Source of the DNA: Bacteroidales bacterium
Lineage (GTDB): Bacteria; Bacteroidota; Bacteroidia; Bacteroidales; UBA932
Assembly: GCA_017962025.1 (NCBI GenBank)
Contig: JAGCWD010000067.1
Span: forward strand, 1-37,774
DNA: 37,774 nt
Direction of reading: 5' to 3'
Shown: positions 1 to 7,267 of the stretch, in pieces
Layout of the letters: each line of letters opens with the position of its first letter
Position numbering within the stretch: position 1 is the first letter of the stretch
Translations under genes and position numbers: made by a program
The notes under the pieces: model-generated
Seen by the model: only the letters and a program-made list of their open reading frames with translations
Databases searched by the model: none
Told to the model about the DNA's origin: nothing

Positions 1-1299
1 GAAAAGGTCACCTCCGCTTATGGTCCAGTCATCGACATTGATTGTTGCAACACCACGGCTTGTTCCATGGAAGAACCAGACTCCTGACTCAGGGACATAC
101 AGTTTCCCCGACTGCACATAACCGTGAGATGAAGGATGCCGTTTCCGAACGACAAATGGAGAACCGACAACCTCGGTCTTCACCTTCGAACCGGAAAGGA
201 TATCCTCGGGAACGGTAAAGTCTCCGGAGTATTCTGTGCGGACGAGTCCATGCTCTTTCCCTTTGGCGGATGTTGCCTTGTGAAGGGTATAATCAAATTC
301 AACCTTCAAGGTGTCCATCTGGACGGGTTCACCTTCGACCTCACGGATCCATGTACGGAGACCATAGTCACCTTCGGTCAATTCGATAACCCTGGCACCG
401 AATGGCAGATTATTGTAGGTCGTGTTACGGCCTGAGAATCTTCCGTAGATAAGGAAAATGCCGTCGTTTTTCACGACATAGTCATTCACGTGATCATGAC
501 CGGAGAAGACTGCATGCACATCCCCGCACTCCGCAAATGCGGAGAACAGTCCGGTATTCAGATAACCTGGGCATTCGTCTTCTTCACGGACGCCTGACAC
601 GACATGGCCGCTCTTGAATGTTTCCCCGTATTCCAGAAGTGGAATATGGAAGAAAGAATAAGCCGGATATGGAACACCCCCATGAGCATTGGTGTAGGCG
701 AAACTTGTCTTCCGATACCAATCGACCTGGTCCCACCTGAACCAGCCATAGTGTGAAGAAACCGTCTCATTCATGCTATAGTCTCCCGAATCCATGCAAT
801 ACAACAAAGCAGCGACTTCGTCTCCGGACGAGGATTTGATTTCAACGGCCATATCGTCCAGCCAACCAGACTCTGCAGTGTTAAGGCTCATTGGATGTGC
901 CAGGACAAGATCTGCCAGCTGCCTTTCCGTCAGTTCCTGCTCCCTGTCGTGATTCCCAAATGTGATTACAAAGGGAATCCCCCTCTCATCCATAGGCTTC
1001 AGGTAGTTGACCCAGGAAGAGTCAGCGCCGATTCCGGTAACCACATCGCCGGTAAAAACAACCAGGTCCGGCTTTTCGGTATCGAGGATGTAACACTCCT
1101 GATCGAGTGCCTTGACATATTCTTCCTGATTCTCCCAGCAAATGTGGGTGTCGGTCATCTGTACGATCTTGAATTTCCCCTGGTCGTTGAAACGCAAGGA
1201 GATATCCTTAGATGGCGAAGAGTTTTCTTTGGCGGAACATCCCGCAATAAGGATTCCTAAAGAAAAAACAAGGAAAAGATGAATTGGTTTCAATTGCAT
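1..1299 (-). CDS. Metallophosphoesterase lipoprotein (partial, C-terminus off the left edge)
   Basis: Reading leftward from the ATG at 1299, an open frame of 433 codons reaches base 1 without a stop, so the C-terminus is missing. The N-terminus is a lipoprotein signal (hydrophobic run ending LIAGC, lipid-modified Cys near residue 21), which predicts membrane anchoring. The calcineurin-like phosphoesterase metal motifs appear in order: DTH (D-x-H), FTGDVV, FGNHD and SGHDH, so the dinuclear metal site looks intact. The family hydrolyses phosphomono- or diesters; the substrate cannot be read from sequence. The gene is divergent from the ZIP transporter across a 59-bp intergenic region, with a TATTTTTG promoter-like box 18 nt upstream of the ATG. 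Confident on the family, not on the substrate. Confidence 0.9.
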   Translation of the reverse strand, partial: MQLKPIHLFLVFSLGILIAGCSAKENSSPSKDISLRFNDQGKFKIVQMTDTHICWENQEEYVKALDQECYILDTEKPDLVVFTGDVVTGIGADSSWVNYLKPMDERGIPFVITFGNHDREQELTERQLADLVLAHPMSLNTAESGWLDDMAVEIKSSSGDEVAALLYCMDSGDYSMNETVSSHYGWFRWDQVDWYRKTSFAYTNAHGGVPYPAYSFFHIPLLEYGETFKSGHVVSGVREEDECPGYLNTGLFSAFAECGDVHAVFSGHDHVNDYVVKNDGIFLIYGRFSGRNTTYNNLPFGARVIELTEGDYGLRTWIREVEGEPVQMDTLKVEFDYTLHKATSAKGKEHGLVRTEYSGDFTVPEDILSGSKVKTEVVGSPFVVRKRHPSSHGYVQSGKLYVPESGVWFFHGTSRGVATINVDDWTISGGDLF

Positions 1300-1317
1300 G
1301 GTTAAAGAATGTTTCTT

Positions 1318-1325
1318 CAAAAATA
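1318..1325 (-). promoter_or_regulatory. Bacteroidota -7 box for the metallophosphoesterase gene
   Basis: TATTTTTG on the minus strand fits the TAnnTTTG consensus and lies 18 nt before the ATG at 1299. No clear upstream TTTG was seen, so support is moderate. Confidence 0.45.
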
Positions 1326-1358
1326 CACAATTCCACCGAAAATGCCTACCTTGTAATC

Positions 1359-2123
1359 ATGAACGCAGTATTTACAGCACTTCTGATACCGTTCCTGGGA
1401 ACCGCCCTTGGATCCGCTTTCGTGTTCTTCATGAAAAAGGACATGCCATCGAAACTCCAGAAGGCCCTCCTTGGTTTTGCCTCCGGAGTCATGGTAGCTG
1501 CATCGGTATGGTCGCTGATCATCCCCGCTATCGAGTTGGGTTCCGGAAAGACTTCTATAATTCCAGTCACGATAGGACTTCTTGCAGGCTTTGCATTCCT
1601 GCTCCTCATCGACCAGATAACCCCTCACATCCATCCGGCAGGCGGACCGGAAGGCCCGAAAAGCAAACTATCACGCACCACAATGCTTGCCCTCGCAGTT
1701 ACGATCCATAATTTCCCAGAGGGAATGGCGGTAGGAGTTGCCATCGCCGGAGCCTTGACCTCGGATTTCAGCATGGCAGGTGCCCTTGCCCTATCTTTGG
1801 GAATAGCCATTCAGAATGTTCCTGAAGGTGCAATCATTTCAATGCCGCTCAGGGCTGCCGGGAACAGTCGATGGAAATCCTTCATGATCGGAAGCCTAAG
1901 CGGGATCGTGGAACCGGTCGGAGGTGCCCTGGTGCTTCTGCTCGCATCCTTTGCCACTGCCACAATGCCCTATTTGCTGCCATTCGCCGCAGGTGCAATG
2001 CTTTACGTAGTGATCGAAGAACTTGTCCCGGAAGCCTCTCAGGGAGAGCATTCGAACATAAGCACCATAGGATTCGCACTTGGCTTCGCCCTGATGATGA
2101 TCCTGGATGTGGTGATGGGTTGA
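1359..2123 (+). CDS. ZIP family divalent metal transporter (GufA/ZIP11 type)
   Basis: A 254-residue inner-membrane protein with about eight hydrophobic segments. ZIP metal-site motifs are HNFPEG at residues 117-122 and QNVPEG at 152-157; the Gln in the second motif, followed by GAIISMPLR, is characteristic of the GufA/ZIP11 subfamily. EELVPEA near residue 220 supplies further acidic residues. A short His-containing loop (PHIHPAGG, about 89-96) precedes the core motifs. It probably imports zinc or a similar divalent cation. The frame is open further upstream to 1284, but the ATG at 1359 is preferred: it begins at the family's first helix and sits just after a possible -7 box (TACCTTG, 1347-1353). 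The gene converges on the SRP RNA gene, whose 3' end is about 12 nt away. Confidence 0.93.
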   Translation: MNAVFTALLIPFLGTALGSAFVFFMKKDMPSKLQKALLGFASGVMVAASVWSLIIPAIELGSGKTSIIPVTIGLLAGFAFLLLIDQITPHIHPAGGPEGPKSKLSRTTMLALAVTIHNFPEGMAVGVAIAGALTSDFSMAGALALSLGIAIQNVPEGAIISMPLRAAGNSRWKSFMIGSLSGIVEPVGGALVLLLASFATATMPYLLPFAAGAMLYVVIEELVPEASQGEHSNISTIGFALGFALMMILDVVMG

Positions 2124-2135
2124 GAAAAAGGCACG

Positions 2136-2241
2136 AAAAAAGGGAAAGCTACGTACATCGCACCGCTACAACCTCCTACCCTTGCTGCCTTCCGGCCCTG
2201 GGGGGATTCAGAGGGAGCTGGTCGTGCACGACTTTCCCCGC
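2136..2241 (-). ncRNA. ffs: Signal recognition particle RNA, 4.5S type
   Basis: The minus strand contains the SRP RNA domain IV signature GGCCGGAAGGCAGCAAGG: a GGAA tetraloop stem followed by the conserved A-rich internal loop side. The flanks close into a long hairpin; GGGAAAG near 2238-2232 pairs with CTTTCCC at 2148-2142. A run of six T (2141-2136) follows and serves as terminator. The length of about 106 nt matches bacterial small SRP RNAs lacking the Alu domain. The RNA binds Ffh and targets nascent membrane and secretory proteins to FtsY. The 5' end was placed from a TATATTTG box ending at 2243. Exact ends are uncertain by a few bases. Confidence 0.93.
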
Positions 2242-2242
2242 A

Positions 2243-2276
2243 CAAATATACTACTTTTCGTTGAAACTGTCAAAAA
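2243..2276 (-). promoter_or_regulatory. Promoter of SRP RNA (TTTTTG - 20 nt - TATATTTG)
   Basis: On the minus strand TTTTTG (2276-2271) is separated by 20 nt from TATATTTG (2250-2243), a good match to the Bacteroidota -33/-7 promoter. It lies inside the last codons of cdd, and the -7 box abuts the cdd TAG stop (2253-2251). The SRP RNA therefore appears to be transcribed independently of cdd. Confidence 0.7.
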
Positions 2277-2733
2277 TGAAGGGGAGGATGTCATCCACTC
2301 GGTCGAATTTCCAAGCCTTCTCAGTACCGAACATAATAATGCTCAATGGTTTGCCACCAAGGGTCTGGTATTCGGCCATAACCTGCCTGCAGGCCCCGCA
2401 AGGGGTACATGGAGAATGAGCGATCTCATGGTTGAATCCACCCACTATCGCCAGACAGACCATAGTTTTGCCTGGATGGTTGGCGCTCGCAGCAAACATC
2501 GCAGTCCTCTCGGCGCAAAGGCCGGATGGATAGGCGGCGTTCTCCTGGTTCGATCCGCGAACCACAGTCCCATCCTCGAGAAGGAGGGCTGCACCGACAT
2601 TGAAATTTGAGTAGGGAGCGTAGGAACCCTTCTGGGCCTCGATAGCCTCCCTGACCAGAGCCTGATCCGCTGGAGACATTTCTTCGATGGAAGAATACTC
2701 AGTGAAATTGATGTCCAGATTAACTGTTTTCAT
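2251..2733 (-). CDS. cdd: Cytidine deaminase
   Basis: A 160-residue cytoplasmic enzyme that hydrolytically deaminates cytidine and deoxycytidine in pyrimidine salvage. The zinc site is intact: C73-A74-E75 (Cys ligand plus catalytic Glu) and the PCTPCGAC motif with C109 and C112. The NVGAALL strand and the N-Q-E-N-A segment before CAE match the substrate-binding part of homotetrameric cytidine deaminases. It is somewhat longer than the roughly 130-residue Bacillus-type enzymes because of an N-terminal extension. It is divergent from mnmA; a TAAATTTG box lies at 2761-2754. The stop codon overlaps the promoter of the downstream SRP RNA. Confidence 0.95.
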   Translation of the reverse strand: MKTVNLDINFTEYSSIEEMSPADQALVREAIEAQKGSYAPYSNFNVGAALLLEDGTVVRGSNQENAAYPSGLCAERTAMFAASANHPGKTMVCLAIVGGFNHEIAHSPCTPCGACRQVMAEYQTLGGKPLSIIMFGTEKAWKFDRVDDILPFIFDSFNEK

Positions 2734-2753
2734 AATTGTGGTTGTCCGGTTCT

Positions 2754-2761
2754 CAAATTTA
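2754..2761 (-). promoter_or_regulatory. -7 box for cdd
   Basis: TAAATTTG on the minus strand, 20 nt before the cdd ATG at 2733. It sits next to the oppositely directed mnmA promoter, so the two promoters are packed within about 45 bp. No convincing -33 TTTG was found at the expected spacing. Confidence 0.5.
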
Positions 2762-2768
2762 GCAAAAA

Positions 2769-2799
2769 TTGTACAAATTCCAGCGAATGACTAACTTTG
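2769..2799 (+). promoter_or_regulatory. Promoter of mnmA (TTG - 20 nt - TAACTTTG)
   Basis: TTG at 2769-2771 and TAACTTTG at 2792-2799, 20 nt apart, fit the Bacteroidota consensus. The -7 box ends only 7 nt before the ATG at 2807. Transcription should therefore start at or within a few bases of the start codon, giving a leaderless or nearly leaderless mRNA. The -33 end overlaps a TTGTACAA palindrome. Confidence 0.65.
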
Positions 2800-2806
2800 C
2801 CTTATC

Positions 2807-4237
2807 ATGAAGGTATGCGTAGGACTGTCCGGAGGTGTTGACTCCAGTGTAGCCGCCCTGCTCTTGAAGCAGCAGGGCTACGATGTCATCGCCATGTTCA
2901 TGCAGAACTGGCATGACGCCGACGCTACCCTTCATGGTGATTGTGAGTGGGAGGAGGACCGTTTCGTGGCCGAACTCGTTGCCTGGAAGATCGGCATCCC
3001 GTTCTATTTCGTGGACCTCTCGAAGGAATACCGTCAGCGGGTGGTCGATTACATGTTCAATGAATATTCTTCCGGCCGTACTCCGAACCCCGATGTACTC
3101 TGCAACCGTGAAATCAAATTTGATGCATTCCTGAAGGCTGCACAAGGTCTTGGTGCAGACATGGTTGCAACAGGTCATTACTGCCGCCGCGCCCCTCTTC
3201 TGGACTCTGAAGGGAATCAGGTCGCTATAGATGGACAACCCCAATGGAGGATCCTTGAAGGAGTCGATCCCAACAAGGACCAGAGCTATTTCCTTTGCCA
3301 ACTTTCACAGGAGCAACTTGGGAAGGCTCTTTTCCCGATCGGACATCTCACCAAACCGGAAGTCAGGAAGATAGCCTCCCTCGCCGACCTGCCCTCTGCA
3401 GACAAGAAGGATTCGCAGGGAATTTGTTTTGTCGGCAAGGTGGACCTTCCAACTTTCCTCAAACAGAAACTCGTGCCCAAAGAGGGTGATGTAGTTGAGG
3501 TATTTGATGCCTTCTACTCTGATAATGAACAATATTCATTTGCCCACGACACCCTGGCCTCCCTTCTTCAGACATCAGGCGAACCCTTGATGATTACCGG
3601 GTTCTCTTCCGAAGACTCCGGAGGCGCAGCCTTCAACAACAAGCGGATTAATGAAGGCTCCACTGCTTCCAACCGTTATGACGAGGAGAAACTGATGGCT
3701 CTTGGGGACGAGGAATGGGAGAGACTGGCGGAGCCGTATGACTATTCAGGAATCACTTTCCAGACTGAAACCTACCGCAGCGGGAAAAAACATGTCAAGA
3801 AAGTCCGTTACAAGGACAACCCATGGGGAAAGATAGTCGGCAGGCATGACGGGGCACAGTTCTACACTATCGGCCAGCGCAAAGGACTTAACATAGGAGG
3901 CCACCAGGACTCCATATTCGTGATAGCGACCGATATTGACAGGAATATCATCTACGTAGGTAAGGGTCATTCCCACAAGGGTCTATCGCGCTGCTGCTTG
4001 AGGATTGCCCCTGAGGATATCCATTGGATCAGGATCGACCTTGAAATGAAAGACGGGGAGGTACGTCGCTACCGTGTCCGTGTCCGTTACCGCCAGCCAC
4101 TGCAGGATGCTTGGGCAATAAAAAGGAAGAACGGTCTGTTCTTCCTCTTCGACGTTCCCCAAAGGGGTATTTCTTCCGGCCAGTTCGCCGCCTGGTACTC
4201 CACTGACGACGAGATGCTCGGCTCCGGGGTTTATTAG
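2807..4237 (+). CDS. mnmA: tRNA-specific 2-thiouridylase MnmA with a long insertion
   Basis: MnmA transfers sulfur to C2 of the wobble uridine 34 in tRNAs for Lys, Glu and Gln. The N-terminal PP-loop SGGVDSS (residues 8-14) binds ATP. The conserved D-V-L-C-N (Cys99) and GICF (Cys207) supply the two catalytic cysteines, and ATGHYCR, KDQSYFL and GQRKGLNIGG are further family motifs. The protein has 476 residues against about 360-390 usually. The excess lies between the P-K-E-G-D-V-V-E segment (about 225-231) and G-K-I-V-G-R-H (about 341-347), where roughly 100 residues rich in acidic and Ser/Gly residues replace a short linker. Flanking motifs are in frame, so this is an insertion and not a frameshift. 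The gene converges on pgm with a 7-bp gap. Confidence 0.95.
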   Translation: MKVCVGLSGGVDSSVAALLLKQQGYDVIAMFMQNWHDADATLHGDCEWEEDRFVAELVAWKIGIPFYFVDLSKEYRQRVVDYMFNEYSSGRTPNPDVLCNREIKFDAFLKAAQGLGADMVATGHYCRRAPLLDSEGNQVAIDGQPQWRILEGVDPNKDQSYFLCQLSQEQLGKALFPIGHLTKPEVRKIASLADLPSADKKDSQGICFVGKVDLPTFLKQKLVPKEGDVVEVFDAFYSDNEQYSFAHDTLASLLQTSGEPLMITGFSSEDSGGAAFNNKRINEGSTASNRYDEEKLMALGDEEWERLAEPYDYSGITFQTETYRSGKKHVKKVRYKDNPWGKIVGRHDGAQFYTIGQRKGLNIGGHQDSIFVIATDIDRNIIYVGKGHSHKGLSRCCLRIAPEDIHWIRIDLEMKDGEVRRYRVRVRYRQPLQDAWAIKRKNGLFFLFDVPQRGISSGQFAAWYSTDDEMLGSGVY

Positions 4238-4244
4238 CAAATAA

Positions 4245-5918
4245 CTACTTGATAAACTGATTCTTGAAGGAATCAAGCTTTGCTTCCACAGTCTCCTGGT
4301 CGGGTGCCGTGGCACCGAAGTAGAACTTGATCTTGGGCTCTGTACCTGAAGGACGTACCGTCACGACATCACCCTCGGCATCGAAATACTGGAGCACGTT
4401 TGACTTTGGAAGACCGGTCTTCTCAGGCTCATTGTAATCCACAACCTTGGTGACAGGAGTCCCGCCGAGATCTGCCGGAGGATTACTGCGCATGTCCTCC
4501 ATCAAGGCAGCGATTTCCTCTGCACCCGACTTACCCTTGCGGACAAGGTAAACCATGCTCTCCTTGCGATAACCATATTCAGAATAAATCTTCTGGAGCA
4601 GCTGGTAGAGGGTCAGGCCCTGGTCGGCTGCCCAAGTTGCGCACTCGGCTACCATTGAACAGGCTATTGGAGCATCCTTGTCGCGGACAAACTCGCCGAC
4701 ATTGAAACCATAGCTCTCCTCGCCGCCGCAGATGAATTCGCCATTTCATTCATTCTGGCGGACAACTTCGCCAATCCACTTGAAACCGGTAAGCACATCA
4801 TAGCACTTCACTCCGAAACTCTTGCAGATGTCAGCAACCAGCTGGGATGTAACTATTGTCTTGACACAGTACTTAGTTCCGTCAAGTTTGCCGAGTTCCT
4901 TCCAACGGGTAAGGATGTAATAAGTCAGCAGGGAAGCGGTCTGGTTTCCGTTAAGCTGGACCATTTTGCCGTCATTGTCGCGGACAGCTATTCCGAGACG
5001 GTCTGCATCGGGATCGGAGGCCATCACTATGTCGGCTCCTACCTGGTCGGCCTTTTCAAGGGCCATTTTCATTGCAGCCGGCTCTTCAGGATTGGGAGAT
5101 ACCACTGTAGGGAAATCCCCGTCACTCACGTCCTGGGCAGGGACGTTGAACACGTTCTTGAATCCGAGTCTCTTGAGGCACTCGGGGACGATCCTCACGC
5201 CGCATCCATGAAGCGGAGTATAGACAATCTTGATGTCATTGTGCCTTTCTCGGGACTCTGGGCTAAGGGTCAGTGAAAGAATGTCATGCAAATAGGCCTC
5301 ATCGACCTTCTTCCCCATCAATTCGATCTCTCCACAGTGCTCCCCTTTCTCGAACTTCACCATCGATGGATCGGTAACCTTAGAAACCTCTTCGATGATA
5401 TCCTTGTCCACCGGTGGAACGATCTGGGCTCCGTCGTTCCAATAGACTTTGTAGCCGTTGTATTCCTTGGGATTGTGTGAGGCCGTCACCATGATACCGG
5501 CAGTGGCACCCATGTAGCGGATAGAATAGCTTAGCTCCGGGGTCGGACGTATGTTATCGAATATGAACACATGAAGGCCATTTGCACTCAGGATGTCGGC
5601 AGTGATCTTTGCAAACATCTTTGAATTGTTGCGGCTGTCATAGGAGATACAGACGCGGATATCTTCACCTTTAACATGACTCAGGATGTAGTTGGCGAGA
5701 CCCTGGGTGGCCATACCGACCGTGTACTTGTTCATCCTGTTGGTACCTACACCCATGATACCACGGAGACCACCGGTACCGAATTCGAGATTCCTGTAGA
5801 ATGCATCTTCGAAACCGACAGGGTCGTTGTTCCTAAGTTCTATGACCTGCATCTTGGTCTCGGGATCGAAATCCCCTTCCAGCCACTTCTGGGCCGTTGC
5901 TTTGAAATCCTGTGACAT
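4245..5918 (-). pseudogene. pgm: Phosphoglucomutase/phosphomannomutase, interrupted by an in-frame TGA
   Basis: An alpha-D-phosphohexomutase that interconverts hexose 1- and 6-phosphates. The first part (5918-4746, 390 codons) has the phosphoserine loop TASHNP (145-150, Ser147), the metal loop DPDADR (302-307) and the GFKWIGE segment. At 4748-4746 the frame meets TGA, after V-V-R-Q-N-E. It then continues in the same frame as N-G-E-F-I-C followed by the sugar-binding loop GGEESYG, and carries on to a TAG at 4245 with the phosphate-binding domain (R-P-S-G-T-E-P-K-I-K). Total length would be 557 residues with one missing codon, normal for this family. In relatives the position after N-E is commonly Gly, so a GGA to TGA change would explain it. 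Listed as a broken gene, but sequence error or readthrough are possible. No restart is likely to give a working enzyme, because the active site spans both parts. Confidence 0.85.
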
Positions 5919-5936
5919 ATCTGATTATTGAATTAT

Positions 5937-5944
5937 CAAATTTA
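5937..5944 (-). promoter_or_regulatory. -7 box for pgm
   Basis: TAAATTTG on the minus strand in the 37-bp gap between the methyltransferase stop (5956) and the pgm ATG (5918). It suggests that pgm is transcribed separately from the upstream operon. Confidence 0.5.
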
Positions 5945-5955
5945 ATCAAAAAAGT

Positions 5956-7266
5956 TTACATTTTGTGGCAGACAAAGAGGAAATTCCCGGATTCGAAAGG
6001 AAGTTCCAACCTTGCCCCAAAAATGTGGGCATCGTCACCTGAAGAGACGCCCAGTTTGGTACGTAGTTCATCGCTGGAGAGAGGGATATTCCTGGCTGAG
6101 ACTTCACTATGCTGGAAACGCTTCCCGATGTCCTTGAGTGAGGACTTGGAAAATGGAAGGACCTCCGCCACTTCGAAAAACTTCCCGAAAGACCTCAAGG
6201 CCTCCACCTTCAAACTTAACTCTTCTTTTGATATGTTGCCAGCGACAGTGTAAAGGTGTGTGGATCGGGCGAACTTCACCAGTCCGAACCTTGGGCAAAG
6301 AACATTGAACACCCCTGCCTTGGAAAGAGATTTCCCAGGCTCAAAGATGATACGTGAATATGCTGAATCAGGGAAGACAGGCTTCGCGGCAGCGATTTCT
6401 TCAGCCGGAAAAGTCAGTCTTTCAGAATCTTCCACACATGTAATGCTGAAGGAATCATTCCATTCCCTGTCCATCCAGACCAGCAACTCCTTGCACTCCC
6501 CTCCTGAAGAAACCACATGTACCTCACGTATCCATCGTCCATTCCATCCTTCCCACCGGGTCTTTTCAAGGAAGGCTTCATAGGATCTGTTCAGCCTCTC
6601 GACAACCATCCTTATGTCCGCCATGGGGGAAAGCTTAAGAAGGAGGTGCCGGCAACTTCTGAAAATCTCCGGCAACAGTTGGAGCACATCGGGCGAGCAT
6701 TCCTCGAGAAGGAATACCTTCCTTCCGTCAAGAGACCGGCGGGCAGGATCGATATAGACGAGATCCGGAGCGAAACCGTCCAGAATCGGTCCCAACGAAG
6801 ATGGTCCGACCTCTACAGAAGTGATCGCTATGTTTCCGGAACCCAGTTCCCTGAAATTATGAGTGGCAGCCTTGGTAAGCAAGGGATCCCTGTCATTATA
6901 AACCACCATCGCAACCTCCCGGGAAATAGCCCAGGAATCCACGCCCAGTCCACCGGTAAGATCAGCAACCCTTCCGTCCTTGCCGATAATGTCACGGACG
7001 ACAGATGCCTTGTAGAAAGCGGTCGCGGAAGAACTGCACTGCTCAGCGGAGAGAGCACGCGGATAGACAAGGGAAGTCAAGGAATACCATTCTGGTACTT
7101 TCTTCCTCAGTTTCTTCCTGGCCTCGATGGTACTGGTAACCAGTTCCTTGACATCCAAGCCATCAAAAACCGGATCGTCCGGCCGGGGCCAGTTCTTGCA
7201 AGAAAACAGGAGACGAGCGATGTCCGACTCCGAATTGTCTATAATAAATCGCTCGAAATCCCCCAT
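5956..7266 (-). CDS. SAM-dependent methyltransferase with THUMP-like C-terminal domain
   Basis: A 436-residue cytoplasmic protein. The Rossmann methyltransferase core shows the SAM-binding motif DLTGGLGVD at residues 102-110, an acidic strand end VYNDRD (about 122-127) and YIDPARR at 171-177. The last resembles the DPPR-type catalytic loop of class I nucleic-acid methyltransferases. The C-terminal third fits the THUMP-like domain that accompanies this methyltransferase in Bacteroidota. RNA, possibly tRNA or rRNA, is the likely substrate, but this is inferred from domain type only. It is the last gene of the nine-gene unit: the upstream gene stops at 7268 and this ATG lies at 7266. Confidence 0.8.
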   Translation of the reverse strand: MGDFERFIIDNSESDIARLLFSCKNWPRPDDPVFDGLDVKELVTSTIEARKKLRKKVPEWYSLTSLVYPRALSAEQCSSSATAFYKASVVRDIIGKDGRVADLTGGLGVDSWAISREVAMVVYNDRDPLLTKAATHNFRELGSGNIAITSVEVGPSSLGPILDGFAPDLVYIDPARRSLDGRKVFLLEECSPDVLQLLPEIFRSCRHLLLKLSPMADIRMVVERLNRSYEAFLEKTRWEGWNGRWIREVHVVSSGGECKELLVWMDREWNDSFSITCVEDSERLTFPAEEIAAAKPVFPDSAYSRIIFEPGKSLSKAGVFNVLCPRFGLVKFARSTHLYTVAGNISKEELSLKVEALRSFGKFFEVAEVLPFSKSSLKDIGKRFQHSEVSARNIPLSSDELRTKLGVSSGDDAHIFGARLELPFESGNFLFVCHKM

Positions 7267-7267
7267 C

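Noticed and set aside
1815-1832. Gln in place of His in the second ZIP motif (QNVPEG) as a damaged metal site
   Set aside because: Gln at this place is normal in the GufA/ZIP11 subfamily, so it is a subfamily mark and not a defect.
2759-3301. A 180-codon open frame antisense to mnmA
   Set aside because: It lies opposite the catalytic PP-loop domain of mnmA and shows no domain of its own.
4746-4748. Selenocysteine or a changed genetic code at the pgm TGA
   Set aside because: TGA ends the ZIP, rmuC, S9B and MCP-like genes normally, the affected position is usually Gly rather than Cys, and no selenocysteine genes are in view.
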